This document shows positions 35,599 to 44,186 of a stretch of DNA of 64,000 bases, one piece after another. This DNA comes from Paracidovorax wautersii (GTDB taxonomy: Bacteria; Pseudomonadota; Gammaproteobacteria; Burkholderiales; Burkholderiaceae_C), in NCBI RefSeq assembly GCF_900113035.1, contig NZ_FONX01000017.1, positions 1 to 64,000 of the forward strand, given 5' to 3'. Below the pieces are notes generated by a model, which was given only the letters and a program-made list of their open reading frames with translations, was not told the DNA's origin and searched no databases. Both the position numbers and the translations under genes were made by a program. Each line of letters begins with the position of its first letter. The first letter of the stretch is position 1.

Positions 35599-37965
35599 CT
35601 ATTGTGTCGCGCCGGACAGAGCGGATGACGCCTCCTGCGCACGGGTGCGCTCCATCCAGGCCAGGAACGCATCCACCGGCAAGGGCCGGCTGATGAAGTA
35701 GCCCTGCGCATCGTCGCAATGCAGGGCCTTCAGGCGCTGCAGCACTTCATCGGTTTCCACGCCTTCGGCCACCACCGTCAGGCCCAGGTTGTGAGCCAGG
35801 TCGATGGTCGAGCGCACGATCTGCGCGTCGCCGTCGGCCGAGGCCATGCCCATGACGAAGGACTTGTCGATCTTCAGCTCGTGCACCGGCAGCCGGCGCA
35901 GGTAGCCCAGGGACGAGTAGCCCGTGCCGAAGTCGTCGATGGACAGGCGAAAGCCCATGTCCGCCAGGCGCTGCAGCATGGCGGCGGCGCGGGTCGGGTC
36001 GTCGATGATGGCGCTTTCGGTGATCTCCAGGCAGAACGACCGGGCCGAGAGCCCCTGCCGCTGCAGCACCGCGCCCAGCTTGTTGTGCAGCTCCGGGTCC
36101 AGCAGGTCGTGGGCGGAGAGGTTGACCGACACGCGCAGGCCGGAGCCGCGCAGCGCGGGCCCGGACAGCAGGCGGGCGACCTCGCCGAAGACCCAGAGCG
36201 TGAGCTGGCGCACGAAGCCGGTCTGCTCGGCGAAGGGAATGAACAGCATCGGCGGCACCAGGCCGCGCTCGGGATGCTGCCAGCGCAGCAGCGCCTCGGC
36301 GGAGAACCCCGGCGGGCCGCTCAGGCCCACCTTGGGCTGCAGATAGACCCGCAGCTCGCCCTGCTCCACCGCGCGCCGCAGGTCGGTCAGCATCGAAAGG
36401 CTCTGCGGGCTCGACGAGTCCATGGACGTGTCGTACTGCATGATGCCGCCCAGATGCTGCTTGGCGGCGTACATCGCGATCTCGGCATGGTTGAGCAGGG
36501 CGTCGGCATCGGTGGCCGGCCCCGGGAAGCAGGCGATGCCGATGCCGGCGCTGATGTCCAGCGTCTGGTCGCCCAGCGCCAGCGGCGTCTCGAAGGCGCG
36601 CTGCACCCGTTGCGCGACGGCGGCGGCCTCTTCGGCGTCGGCGCCCGGCAGCAGGATGCCGAAGGTATTGCCGCCCACGCGGGCTCCCACGTCGGCATCG
36701 GTGCGGAACTGTCCGGCGATGCGCTCGGCCACGGCGCGCAGCAGGCGGTCGCCCACCGCATAGCCCAGCACGCCGTTGACGTGGCGGAAGCGGTGCAGGT
36801 CCAGCGACAGCACGGCGAAGCGGGCGGCCGGGCCCTCGGCCTCCAGCGCCTGCACCACCAGGCGGCGGAAATGCTCGCGGTTGGGCAGGCCCGTGACGCG
36901 GTCGGTGTGGGCCAGCCGGTGGATCTCGGCCTGCTGGCCGGCGATATCCAGGCGCATGCGGTCGAACGCGCGCGCCAGGTTGCCGATCTCGTCGCGACGC
37001 TCCATGTGCTCCATGGGCACGGCGTAGTTGCCGCTGGACAGCCGCCGGGTGCCCGCGATCAGCGAGCGCAGCGGAATGGTGAGCCGGTGCGCCATCCAGG
37101 CATTGGCCGCCGCGAACAGCAGCACGCCCGCCAGCGTGATCGCGCCCAGCAGCACCTGCAGCCGGTGGTAGGGGGCGACGACCTCGTCCACCGAGCGCAG
37201 GATCACGGCCTCCACCTGCCCGCCCACGCTGTCCATGGGAACCACGCGGGCCAGCAGCACGCCCTGCGCGGTGTCCAGCTCATGCACGGCGCCGGCCCGG
37301 CGCAGCTCGTCCGTCACCTCGGCGGGCAAGGTGCTGACCGGCACCGACCGGCTGCCGCCGGCGCCCGTTACCAGCAAGGCGATGTCCACCGAGCGCAGCT
37401 GCTGCAGCTCTTCGAGCTGCGCCCGGCTGATCGGGAAACCCATCAGCACCCAGCCGATGGTGAGCGGCGCCCGCATGGGCACCATCACGAATTGATAGGG
37501 CACGCCCTCCACCACCACGACGCGGCCGGTGTGCGAGGTGGCGCCGATCTGGCTCACCGCCTGCAGCAGCGCTGCCGAATGTTCGCCGCTCACGTCCTTG
37601 GTGCTGGAGGCCACCAGCGCCCGGCGCAGGTCCAGCATCGCCGTCACGGTGGCGCCGATGCGCCGGCCATGGTTGTCGAGCACCGACTGCATCGTCTCCA
37701 CATCGCCCGACAGCACGGCCGAGCGGAAGCCGTAGTCGGCCGCCAGCAGGGTCGCGCCCTGCCGGAGGCGTTCGGAGTTGTGCTCCAGCACGCGCGGCCA
37801 GGCGCGCTCGTCGCCTTGCAGCGCGGCGTCGATCTGCGCATGCGCGTTGCGGTCGATGGTCGCGCGCACCACGGCGAAGCCGGCCAGCTGCACGATCAGC
37901 AGCAGCAGCAGTGACAGGCCCACCAGCCTGAAGATGAGGCTGCGCGGCAGCGCCCTGCACGTCAC
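35599..37965 (-). CDS. Membrane GGDEF/EAL protein, probable c-di-GMP phosphodiesterase
   Basis: 788 residues. Helix ~8-30, periplasmic sensor ~31-250, second helix ~253-278, HAMP, then GGDEF (~350-500) and EAL (~520-770). The GGDEF site reads GGNTF, so cyclase activity is probably lost. EAL motifs are intact (AEALLRW, DDFGTGYSSLGYL, GVETDEVLQRLKAL). I start at the GTG at 37965, which overlaps the upstream gene's stop as GTGA; a longer frame would cover that gene. The coupling suggests the secreted copper-protein-like partner works with its sensor domain. Possible link to the exopolysaccharide genes at 27315-31339. Confidence 0.88.
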   Translation of the reverse strand: MTCRALPRSLIFRLVGLSLLLLLIVQLAGFAVVRATIDRNAHAQIDAALQGDERAWPRVLEHNSERLRQGATLLAADYGFRSAVLSGDVETMQSVLDNHGRRIGATVTAMLDLRRALVASSTKDVSGEHSAALLQAVSQIGATSHTGRVVVVEGVPYQFVMVPMRAPLTIGWVLMGFPISRAQLEELQQLRSVDIALLVTGAGGSRSVPVSTLPAEVTDELRRAGAVHELDTAQGVLLARVVPMDSVGGQVEAVILRSVDEVVAPYHRLQVLLGAITLAGVLLFAAANAWMAHRLTIPLRSLIAGTRRLSSGNYAVPMEHMERRDEIGNLARAFDRMRLDIAGQQAEIHRLAHTDRVTGLPNREHFRRLVVQALEAEGPAARFAVLSLDLHRFRHVNGVLGYAVGDRLLRAVAERIAGQFRTDADVGARVGGNTFGILLPGADAEEAAAVAQRVQRAFETPLALGDQTLDISAGIGIACFPGPATDADALLNHAEIAMYAAKQHLGGIMQYDTSMDSSSPQSLSMLTDLRRAVEQGELRVYLQPKVGLSGPPGFSAEALLRWQHPERGLVPPMLFIPFAEQTGFVRQLTLWVFGEVARLLSGPALRGSGLRVSVNLSAHDLLDPELHNKLGAVLQRQGLSARSFCLEITESAIIDDPTRAAAMLQRLADMGFRLSIDDFGTGYSSLGYLRRLPVHELKIDKSFVMGMASADGDAQIVRSTIDLAHNLGLTVVAEGVETDEVLQRLKALHCDDAQGYFISRPLPVDAFLAWMERTRAQEASSALSGATQ

Positions 37966-38597
37966 GGTTTTGCAGCCGCCAGACGCACCACGACGGGCGC
38001 GCCGCCGGGTTCGGACACGGTCAGGGCCTGGGCATGGGCCGCAGCACCCACCGGCAGGGCCTCGTGCCACACGCGCAGCTGATAGCTCCCCGCCGCCACG
38101 TTCTCCAGGCGCACGCTGCCGTCGGGCGCGGTGCCATGGGCGTAATAGGGCGTCTCGACCACCAGCACCCAGCCCACCATCTGGTCATGGATGTTGCAGC
38201 CCAGCACCACCACGCCCGGCTGGTCGAACAGCACCGGGTTGGCGGGCACGCCCGCATAGAGCTTGAGCTCGAACTTCTTGGCCGGCGAGAACGAATACAC
38301 GTGGTGCCGCACCGTGTCGCGGTTCGGGAAACTCACCGCCGTGCCCACGGGCACGACCAGCACGTCCGGGTTGAAGCGCATCCGCTGCTGGACGATCTCC
38401 GCCCCGGCCACGGGCCGCACCAGGCGCTTGGCCTCGGGCGACTCCAGGAAGGCCACCGCACCAGGCAAGGGCTTGCCGGCGCCGTCCTGCACGGTGACCT
38501 GCACCGTGGCGGCGCATGCCGCCGTGGCCAGCCCCAGCGACAGGGCGCCCATCGAAATCTGGCAGACAAGCCGGCCGACGCCGATCACCGAACGCAT
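37962..38597 (-). CDS. Plastocyanin/cupredoxin-like secreted protein
   Basis: 211 residues with a signal peptide (cleavage about ACA-A, residue 30). The middle resembles blue-copper domains: FPNRDTVRHHVYSFSPAKKFEL supplies a His and LGCNIHDQMVGW supplies Cys-x3-His-x2-Met, the type-1 copper ligand set. A C-terminal carboxypeptidase-regulatory-like segment follows (GSYQLRVWHEAL). Often labelled methylamine utilisation protein, but no mau genes are present. It overlaps the GGDEF/EAL gene by four bases (GTGA), so the two are translationally coupled. Role in redox or copper sensing is inference. Confidence 0.83.
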   Translation of the reverse strand: MRSVIGVGRLVCQISMGALSLGLATAACAATVQVTVQDGAGKPLPGAVAFLESPEAKRLVRPVAGAEIVQQRMRFNPDVLVVPVGTAVSFPNRDTVRHHVYSFSPAKKFELKLYAGVPANPVLFDQPGVVVLGCNIHDQMVGWVLVVETPYYAHGTAPDGSVRLENVAAGSYQLRVWHEALPVGAAAHAQALTVSEPGGAPVVVRLAAAKP

Positions 38598-38678
38598 GCA
38601 AGACCCTTCTTTGTAACAAACATGACCACGTGGGAGCCACCTTCCCCCGCAGCAAGCCGCGCTGGCGAGGATTATGAA

Positions 38679-38697
38679 GCTACTGAATTGATAGCTA
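38679..38697. repeat. AGCTA/TAGCT dispersed repeat
   Basis: AGCTACTGAATTGATAGCT, an AT-cored palindrome in the 276-bp gap (38598-38873) between divergent genes. Same stem as 26777-26795. The rest of this gap is AT-rich and probably holds the promoters; no gene is seen in it. Confidence 0.6.
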
Positions 38698-38873
38698 AAA
38701 ATTACGCCATGGCAGGGGACGGATCACACTTTAAATGGTTATGGTCGGGCGCGTGCGGCCCGTTGCCATTGTCGGGAGCTGTCCGGGGATTCTTTTGCTT
38801 TGTAACAAAAGCACGAAAAATCAAGGCATCCATCTTGCTGCAGTCCATGGCTGCATTTCCGCGAAAGTCCTAC

Positions 38874-40580
38874 ATGTCCGACTCCAACCGCCTTCGTTCC
38901 TTTTCGATCTCCACGCGCCTGTGGCTGGGGTTCGGCTGCATGCTGGTGCTGGTGCTGTCCATCGCGCTGGTGGGGCTGTGGGCGCAGTCCTCCATCCAGG
39001 CGCAGATGCAGTACATCACCGCCACCAGCGCCGCCAAGACGCGCCTGGTCAACAGCCTGCTGGACAGCGTGAGCGCGATGGGGCTGCACAGCCGCTCCGC
39101 CGCGATGCTCGCGGAGATGGACCCACAGCGCGCCAACGAACAGATCGCCGCCACCGCCAAGGCCCTGGACAGCTACGCGCGCGACGAAGCCCGCCTGCAG
39201 GCGCTGCTGCGCGACGACGGCGCCACCGCGGCGGAGCAGCAGATGTTCGCCGAGACGCAGGCCCTGGCGCTCAAGGTGAAGCCGGAGGTGATCGCCACGG
39301 GCAAGGCGATCGCCGACGGCGACACCGTCACCGCCACACTGGGCCTGATGACGCGCGTGGCGCCGCTGGAATCCGCCTGGCGCGCGCAGCTGGGCAAGAT
39401 GGAGCAGCTGCAGCAGACGCTGAACGCCGCAGCCGTGGAAGCCGCCACCGCCACCCAGGAACGCGCCCGCCTCACCAGCGCGCTGCTGGTGGCGCTGGCC
39501 CTGGCGCTGGGCGGCCTGATCGCCTGGCGGGCCACGCGCAGCATCACCCAGCCCATCGGCCGCGCCGTGGTGGTGGCCGAGCGCATCGCCCGGGGCGACC
39601 TGACCTCGCAGGTCGAGGTCCGCATCCACGACGAGACCGGCCGGCTGCTGCTCGCCATCGCCGCCATGCAGGACCGCCTGCGCGCGCTGGTGGGCGAGAT
39701 CAGCACCACGGCCGGCTCGATCCTGAGCGCGAGCGGCGAAGTCGCCTCGGGCAACCTGGACCTGAGCCAGCGCACCGAACACACCTCGCGCAGCCTGCAG
39801 CAGGCCGCATCCGCCCTGGGCGAGGTCACGCACACCGTGACGCAGAGCGCCGAAGCCTCGCAGCAGGCGCACCGCATGACCACCGCCGCCTCCGAGGCGG
39901 CCACGCGCGGCGGCGACGTGGTGGCGCAGGTGGTGCACACCATGGACACCATCAGCACCAGTTCGCGCAGGATCGGCGACATCATCTCGGTGATCGACGG
40001 CATCGCCTTCCAGACCAACATCCTGGCGCTGAACGCGGCGGTGGAAGCCGCCCGCGCCGGCGAGCAGGGCCGCGGCTTCGCCGTGGTGGCCAGCGAGGTG
40101 CGGGCGCTGGCCGGCCGTTCGGCCGACGCCGCGCGGCAGATCAAGGAACTGATCCTCGCGAGCGGGCAGCAGGTGGACCAGGGCAGCACCCTCGTCGGCC
40201 ATGCGGGCCAGACCATCCGCGAACTGGTGGATTCGGTGCGCCGCGTCTCGGACATCATGGGCGAGATCACCGCCTCGGCCCAGTCGCAGAGCCAGAGCGT
40301 GATGCAGGTCAGCCAGGCGATGGGCGAACTCGACGGCATGACGCAGCAGAACGCGGCCCTGGTCGAGGAAAGCTCGGCCGCCGCCACCAGCCTGAAGGAG
40401 CAGGCCGACCGGCTGATGCACGCGGTGGGCCAGTTCCGCCTCGCGCGAGACCCGGCACAGGACGGGGAAGCCCGCCTGTCCCTGGCGCCTCAACCGCAGC
40501 CGCAGCCGCGGCCCCAATTCCAGCCCGCCATGCGGCTGCAGCCGGCGGCAGCGACCCGGCCGCAACTCAGCAGGCGCTGA
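38874..40580 (+). CDS. Methyl-accepting chemotaxis protein
   Basis: 568 residues from the ATG at 38874; 38847 (MAAFPRKSY) is an alternative. Transmembrane helices ~15-38 and ~193-215 bracket an alpha-helical four-helix-bundle ligand domain. HAMP follows, then the signalling hairpin with [20 protein letters not shown]. The C-terminal ~50 residues are Pro/Gln/Arg-rich (LAPQPQPQPRPQFQPA) and lack a W-x-x-F pentapeptide. Its 3' end overlaps the convergent Crp/Fnr gene by 14 bp. Ligand unknown. Confidence 0.92.
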   Translation: MSDSNRLRSFSISTRLWLGFGCMLVLVLSIALVGLWAQSSIQAQMQYITATSAAKTRLVNSLLDSVSAMGLHSRSAAMLAEMDPQRANEQIAATAKALDSYARDEARLQALLRDDGATAAEQQMFAETQALALKVKPEVIATGKAIADGDTVTATLGLMTRVAPLESAWRAQLGKMEQLQQTLNAAAVEAATATQERARLTSALLVALALALGGLIAWRATRSITQPIGRAVVVAERIARGDLTSQVEVRIHDETGRLLLAIAAMQDRLRALVGEISTTAGSILSASGEVASGNLDLSQRTEHTSRSLQQAASALGEVTHTVTQSAEASQQAHRMTTAASEAATRGGDVVAQVVHTMDTISTSSRRIGDIISVIDGIAFQTNILALNAAVEAARAGEQGRGFAVVASEVRALAGRSADAARQIKELILASGQQVDQGSTLVGHAGQTIRELVDSVRRVSDIMGEITASAQSQSQSVMQVSQAMGELDGMTQQNAALVEESSAAATSLKEQADRLMHAVGQFRLARDPAQDGEARLSLAPQPQPQPRPQFQPAMRLQPAAATRPQLSRR

Positions 40581-41358
40581 GCGCCAGCGCAGCAGCCGTG
40601 CGCGCCCGGCGGCTGCGGCGGGCGCCCGTGCCGAGGGCGTCGGCAACCTGGGCGAAGTCCGCGCTGCGCAGCGCCGCCAGGTCGAGCACCCGCAGGCCGC
40701 CGTATTCCACGCGGATCGCGCCCTGCGCCTCCAGCGCCGCCAGGGCCTCGTTCACGCGCTGGCGCGACAGCCCCACCAGATAGGCCAGCTCCTGCTGCGT
40801 GATGCGCAGCACCTCGCCCACACCGGGATAGAGCACCGGATTGAACAGCGCCGCCAGGCTGCGCGCCACGCGCAGGTTGGGGTTGGTCATGCGGTCGATC
40901 TCGCGGGCGGCGATGAACTGGCCCAGCCGCTCGTTGAGCTGGCCCATCACGAAGCGGTTGAAGCCGATGGAGTGGTCGAGCAGCCAGTGGAAGGTCTCCA
41001 GCGGCAGGCCCGCCACCACGCTGCGGCGCAGCGTACGCACGTTGTAGCGGTAGGGCTCGCGCTTGACCACCGTGCCCTCGCCGAACCAGCCGCCGGGCGG
41101 CATGCCGGCAAACGTCATGGTCTGGCCCTGCTCGTTGTCGGTGCTCATCTTCAAAAGCCCCTCCACCACGCCGAACCAGTAGGTCACCGGCCGCCCCACC
41201 CGGCACACGTAGTCGCCCACCAGCGCATCGCCCACGCAGAGCGCGCGCACCGCCCTCTCCCGCTCCGGCGGCAGCAGCGCATCCAGCCACGGAATGCCGG
41301 CGAGTTCCTGCGACGAGGGCGCCCGGCGGCGCTGGTGCAGGGAAAGATCCTGGTTCAT
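40567..41358 (-). CDS. Crp/Fnr-family transcriptional regulator
   Basis: 263 residues from the ATG at 41358 (MNQDLSLHQ). N-terminal cyclic-nucleotide-binding fold (~35-150, with GGWFGEGTVVKREPYRYNV) and a C-terminal HTH with ITQQELAYLVGLSRQRVNEALAALEAQG (~185-215). No N-terminal Fe-S cysteines, so not an Fnr oxygen sensor. The effector is unknown. A basic, Ala-rich tail (GTGARRSRRARTAAA) ends the protein. Confidence 0.88.
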   Translation of the reverse strand: MNQDLSLHQRRRAPSSQELAGIPWLDALLPPERERAVRALCVGDALVGDYVCRVGRPVTYWFGVVEGLLKMSTDNEQGQTMTFAGMPPGGWFGEGTVVKREPYRYNVRTLRRSVVAGLPLETFHWLLDHSIGFNRFVMGQLNERLGQFIAAREIDRMTNPNLRVARSLAALFNPVLYPGVGEVLRITQQELAYLVGLSRQRVNEALAALEAQGAIRVEYGGLRVLDLAALRSADFAQVADALGTGARRSRRARTAAALALSAC

Positions 41359-41431
41359 GCGCCCGAGCATGGAACAGGATGCGGCCCGGGCGGATGGGGG
41401 AATACCACGATGGCCCGGCCCCAAGGGCTGA

Positions 41432-41452
41432 TTGCTACCAATTCAATAGCAA
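41432..41452. repeat. Dispersed palindrome, TTGCTA/TAGCAA
   Basis: TTGCTA (41432-41437) and TAGCAA (41447-41452) flank ACCAATTCAA... and are followed by ACAGCGCT. Another member of the AT-cored repeat family, here between the minus-strand exeB stop and the Crp/Fnr start. Confidence 0.5.
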
Positions 41453-41503
41453 ACAGCGCTTTCGGAACCTGGGCTGCAGGCCGATAGGCCCTGCAACGCG
41501 CCG

Positions 41504-42259
41504 CTACTTGGAAGGCACGGCGTAGCGGTAGCCCTGGAAGGCCCAGACCGTGCGGCCCGGCTCCACGCGCTCCAGCGTGAGGCCGGGCGCGGCGGCGTCG
41601 CCCTCGTGCAGCACCTGGCCGTTGACGATGGCCATGCGATAGACCGGGTTGGACGAATAGGTGACCCCGGCGATCTGCAGCGTGGGTAACTGCTCGCGCA
41701 CCGAGGCCGGCAGATCGCCCGGCGCGAAGACCGTGCCGGCGGTGGTGGCCGGCCGCGCGGGTGCCGGGGCCGGCGTGGGCCGGGGCACGGTCGGTGCAGG
41801 GGCCGGTGCGGCCTCGGGCGCAGCGGACTGCCGTGCCGCCGGCTGCGGCGGTGCGGAAGGCGCAGGCGCGGGGCGGCTTTCGGCAGGCCGGGGAGCGGCG
41901 GGTGGCCTGACAGGTGCTGGAGCGGGGACGGGGGCGGGGGCCGGCGCAGGCGACGGGGGCGAAGGCACGACCGCCGCCGATGCCACAGGCGCCGGTGCCG
42001 GCGCGGCAGCGGGGGCACTGGCCTCGGGCGCGGTACGCGCGGCGGAAGCCGCAGGCCGCTGCCACCACCACATGCCGCTGGCCGCCAGTGCCGCCGCAGC
42101 GACCGCGGCCAGGGCGACCACCGCCACGGCCTGCGCGCGGCCGGCCGAGCCCCCCTCGGGCTGGCCCGGAGGCGGAGCGCCCGGGGTGTGCAGGCCGGGC
42201 ACGGCGCCGCGCCCGCGTTCGGCTTCGGCGCGCCGCAGCGCATCAAGGATGTAGGACAT
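41504..42259 (-). CDS. General secretion pathway protein GspB/ExeB
   Basis: 251 residues. Short cytoplasmic N-terminus MSYILDALRRAEAERGRG (the family hallmark), one membrane helix (~44-62), a long Pro/Ala periplasmic linker (~70-170), and a C-terminal GspB domain (ITYSSNP-type: IAGVTYSSNPVYRMAIVNG, then LERVEPGRTVWAFQGYRYAV). Works with ExeA to insert the type II secretin through peptidoglycan. Located 6 bp after exeA. No other gsp genes are in the window. Confidence 0.88.
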   Translation of the reverse strand: MSYILDALRRAEAERGRGAVPGLHTPGAPPPGQPEGGSAGRAQAVAVVALAAVAAAALAASGMWWWQRPAASAARTAPEASAPAAAPAPAPVASAAVVPSPPSPAPAPAPVPAPAPVRPPAAPRPAESRPAPAPSAPPQPAARQSAAPEAAPAPAPTVPRPTPAPAPARPATTAGTVFAPGDLPASVREQLPTLQIAGVTYSSNPVYRMAIVNGQVLHEGDAAAPGLTLERVEPGRTVWAFQGYRYAVPSK

Positions 42260-42265
42260 GGTGTT

Positions 42266-43936
42266 TCAGTTTCCGGTGCTGAGGCGCGGTTCGCTCACGC
42301 CGGCGGCGCGGTTGAGCTGCATGAGGGTGAGCGGCCCGGCACGGCCGTCGGGCGTGAGGCCTTGGGCCACCTGGAAGCGGCGGATGCGCGCGCGGCGCTC
42401 CTGCTCCGAGCCGGCGTCGCGCCCGCCCGCGGCCTCGGCTGGCAGGTGCTGGTCGATCCAGTCGCGGCCGGCGGGCAGGATGGCCACGTCCCGCCCGGCC
42501 GTCACGCCCTCGGGCTCGCGCCAGAGGGTGGCCATCTCCCCGCGCCAGACCTGGGCGAGTTCGGCCACCGGCACGTGCAGGCTGTGGCCGCCCGCGCCTT
42601 CGAACGTGGCGACTTTGCCGTCCAGATGGCGCAGCACGGCCGCCACGGGCGCGGCGCCGCCTGCGGGGTGCAGGGTCAGCAGCGCAGGCCGGTCGAGCTG
42701 GCGCAGCAGGCTCAGGCTGGCGCGCGGCACGGCGTGGCAGGCCAGGCGCGCCGATGCCAGCCAGGCCGGGCAGTCATCGCCCTGGGCGGCGGCGGTACCC
42801 GCGGGTGGTGCCGCCCCCCAGGCGCGGGCCAGATCGGCCCAGGCCGTGCCCTCGCCCGCCGGCTGCGCTGCCAGGAAGGCCTCCAGCCCCTGCGCCGCGG
42901 AGGCGGCGGCCGATGCGGCGGAAGCCGGTGCCGAGGCGCCGGCCAGGGCGGCAGCTGCTTTTGCAGACGGTGCCGGCGATGCCGCCGATGCAGAAGGCCC
43001 ATGCGCCTGCCAGGCCCAGACGCCCGCAGCCACCACCGCCGCGCCGGCCAGCGCGCCCACGGCGCCCACCGCGGCGGCGGGCCAGCGGCGGGGGCGATGG
43101 GCGGCCGGCCCCGGCGCGGCGCCGAACACCTCGCGCGCGGCACGGCGCACGGTGGCGTCGGTCACCACGCGCACGCCGGCCGCGTAGGCGCCCAGCAGGG
43201 CGCGGTCGCACAGCAGGTTGATGCGGCGGGGCACGCCGCGCGCCAGCCGGTGCACGCGCTGCAGGGCGCGCCGGTCGAAGGGCAGCGGCCCGGCCAGGCC
43301 CGCCACGCCCAGGCGGTGGGCGATGTACTGGGCGGTTTCCTGCGCGCTGAGCGCGTCGAGGTGGAAGCGCGCGATCACGCGCTGCGCCAGCTGCTCCAGC
43401 TCGGGGCTGGCGACCATGCCGCGCAGCTCGGGCTGGCCGATCAGGATGATCTGCAGCAGCTTGCGCTCGCTGGTCTCCAGGTTGGTCAGCAGGCGCAGCT
43501 GCTCCAGCACGTCGGGCGCGAGGTTCTGCGCCTCGTCGATGATGAGCACGTTGTTGCGCCCGGCCGCGTGCTGCGCCAGCAGGAAGGCGTTGAGCGGGTC
43601 CAGGCAGTCCTTGACGGTTTCCGCGCCCGGCACGGCCGGGGCGTGGGCCACGCCGAACTCGTCGCAGATGGAGCGCAGCAGCTCGGTGGCCGTGAGCTTG
43701 GGGTTGAAGATGTAGGCGACGTTGCAGTGCGCCGGGATCTGCTCCAGGAAGCACCGGCACACGGTGGTCTTGCCGGTGCCGATCTCGCCGGTCAGCAGCA
43801 CGAAGCCGCCGCCTGCATCGAGGCCGTAGAGCAGGTGGGCGAGCGCCTCGCGGTGGCGGTCGCTCATGAAGAGATAGCGGGGGTCCGGCGCGATGGAGAA
43901 CGGCGCGTGCTCGAGGCCGAAGAACGGGGCGTACAT
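42266..43936 (-). CDS. ExeA/GspA-family AAA ATPase with peptidoglycan-binding domain
   Basis: 556 residues. N-terminal MYAPFFGLEHAPFSIAPDP, Walker A GEIGTGKTT, Walker B VLIIDEAQNL, and arginine-finger region GVPRRINLLCDRAL. A membrane helix is predicted near 295-315. A long Ala-rich stretch follows, then a C-terminal peptidoglycan-binding domain (IRRFQVAQGLTPDGRAGPLT). Inner-membrane ATPase partner of ExeB in secretin assembly. Divergent from the acyl-CoA synthetase at 44187. Confidence 0.9.
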   Translation of the reverse strand: MYAPFFGLEHAPFSIAPDPRYLFMSDRHREALAHLLYGLDAGGGFVLLTGEIGTGKTTVCRCFLEQIPAHCNVAYIFNPKLTATELLRSICDEFGVAHAPAVPGAETVKDCLDPLNAFLLAQHAAGRNNVLIIDEAQNLAPDVLEQLRLLTNLETSERKLLQIILIGQPELRGMVASPELEQLAQRVIARFHLDALSAQETAQYIAHRLGVAGLAGPLPFDRRALQRVHRLARGVPRRINLLCDRALLGAYAAGVRVVTDATVRRAAREVFGAAPGPAAHRPRRWPAAAVGAVGALAGAAVVAAGVWAWQAHGPSASAASPAPSAKAAAALAGASAPASAASAAASAAQGLEAFLAAQPAGEGTAWADLARAWGAAPPAGTAAAQGDDCPAWLASARLACHAVPRASLSLLRQLDRPALLTLHPAGGAAPVAAVLRHLDGKVATFEGAGGHSLHVPVAELAQVWRGEMATLWREPEGVTAGRDVAILPAGRDWIDQHLPAEAAGGRDAGSEQERRARIRRFQVAQGLTPDGRAGPLTLMQLNRAAGVSEPRLSTGN

Positions 43937-44186
43937 GGGCCGCGAGGATACCGCTGTCGCATGGCGGATCGCCCGGGAGCGGCCCCGCGCCTGCTGCGCT
44001 GCAGTGCAGGGTTAGACCCGTCAGGTGTTTCCCGCAAATTGTCGTTGCGAAGACAGGTTGGCGTCAAAGTGGTTCCTACCATGGGTTCACGCAGGGCAGG
44101 AAGTCTGCGGACTGCCCCTCCCCCGCACTGCGGCGGCCCCGGCCTTGCGGCCCGGCACGCCCCCCACCCCACCCATAGGAGCCGGA

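Noticed and set aside
38034-38873. 280-residue N-terminal extension of the second chemoreceptor
   Set aside because: Runs antisense through the cupredoxin-like gene and a gene-free promoter region; a receptor start at 38874 gives the normal topology.
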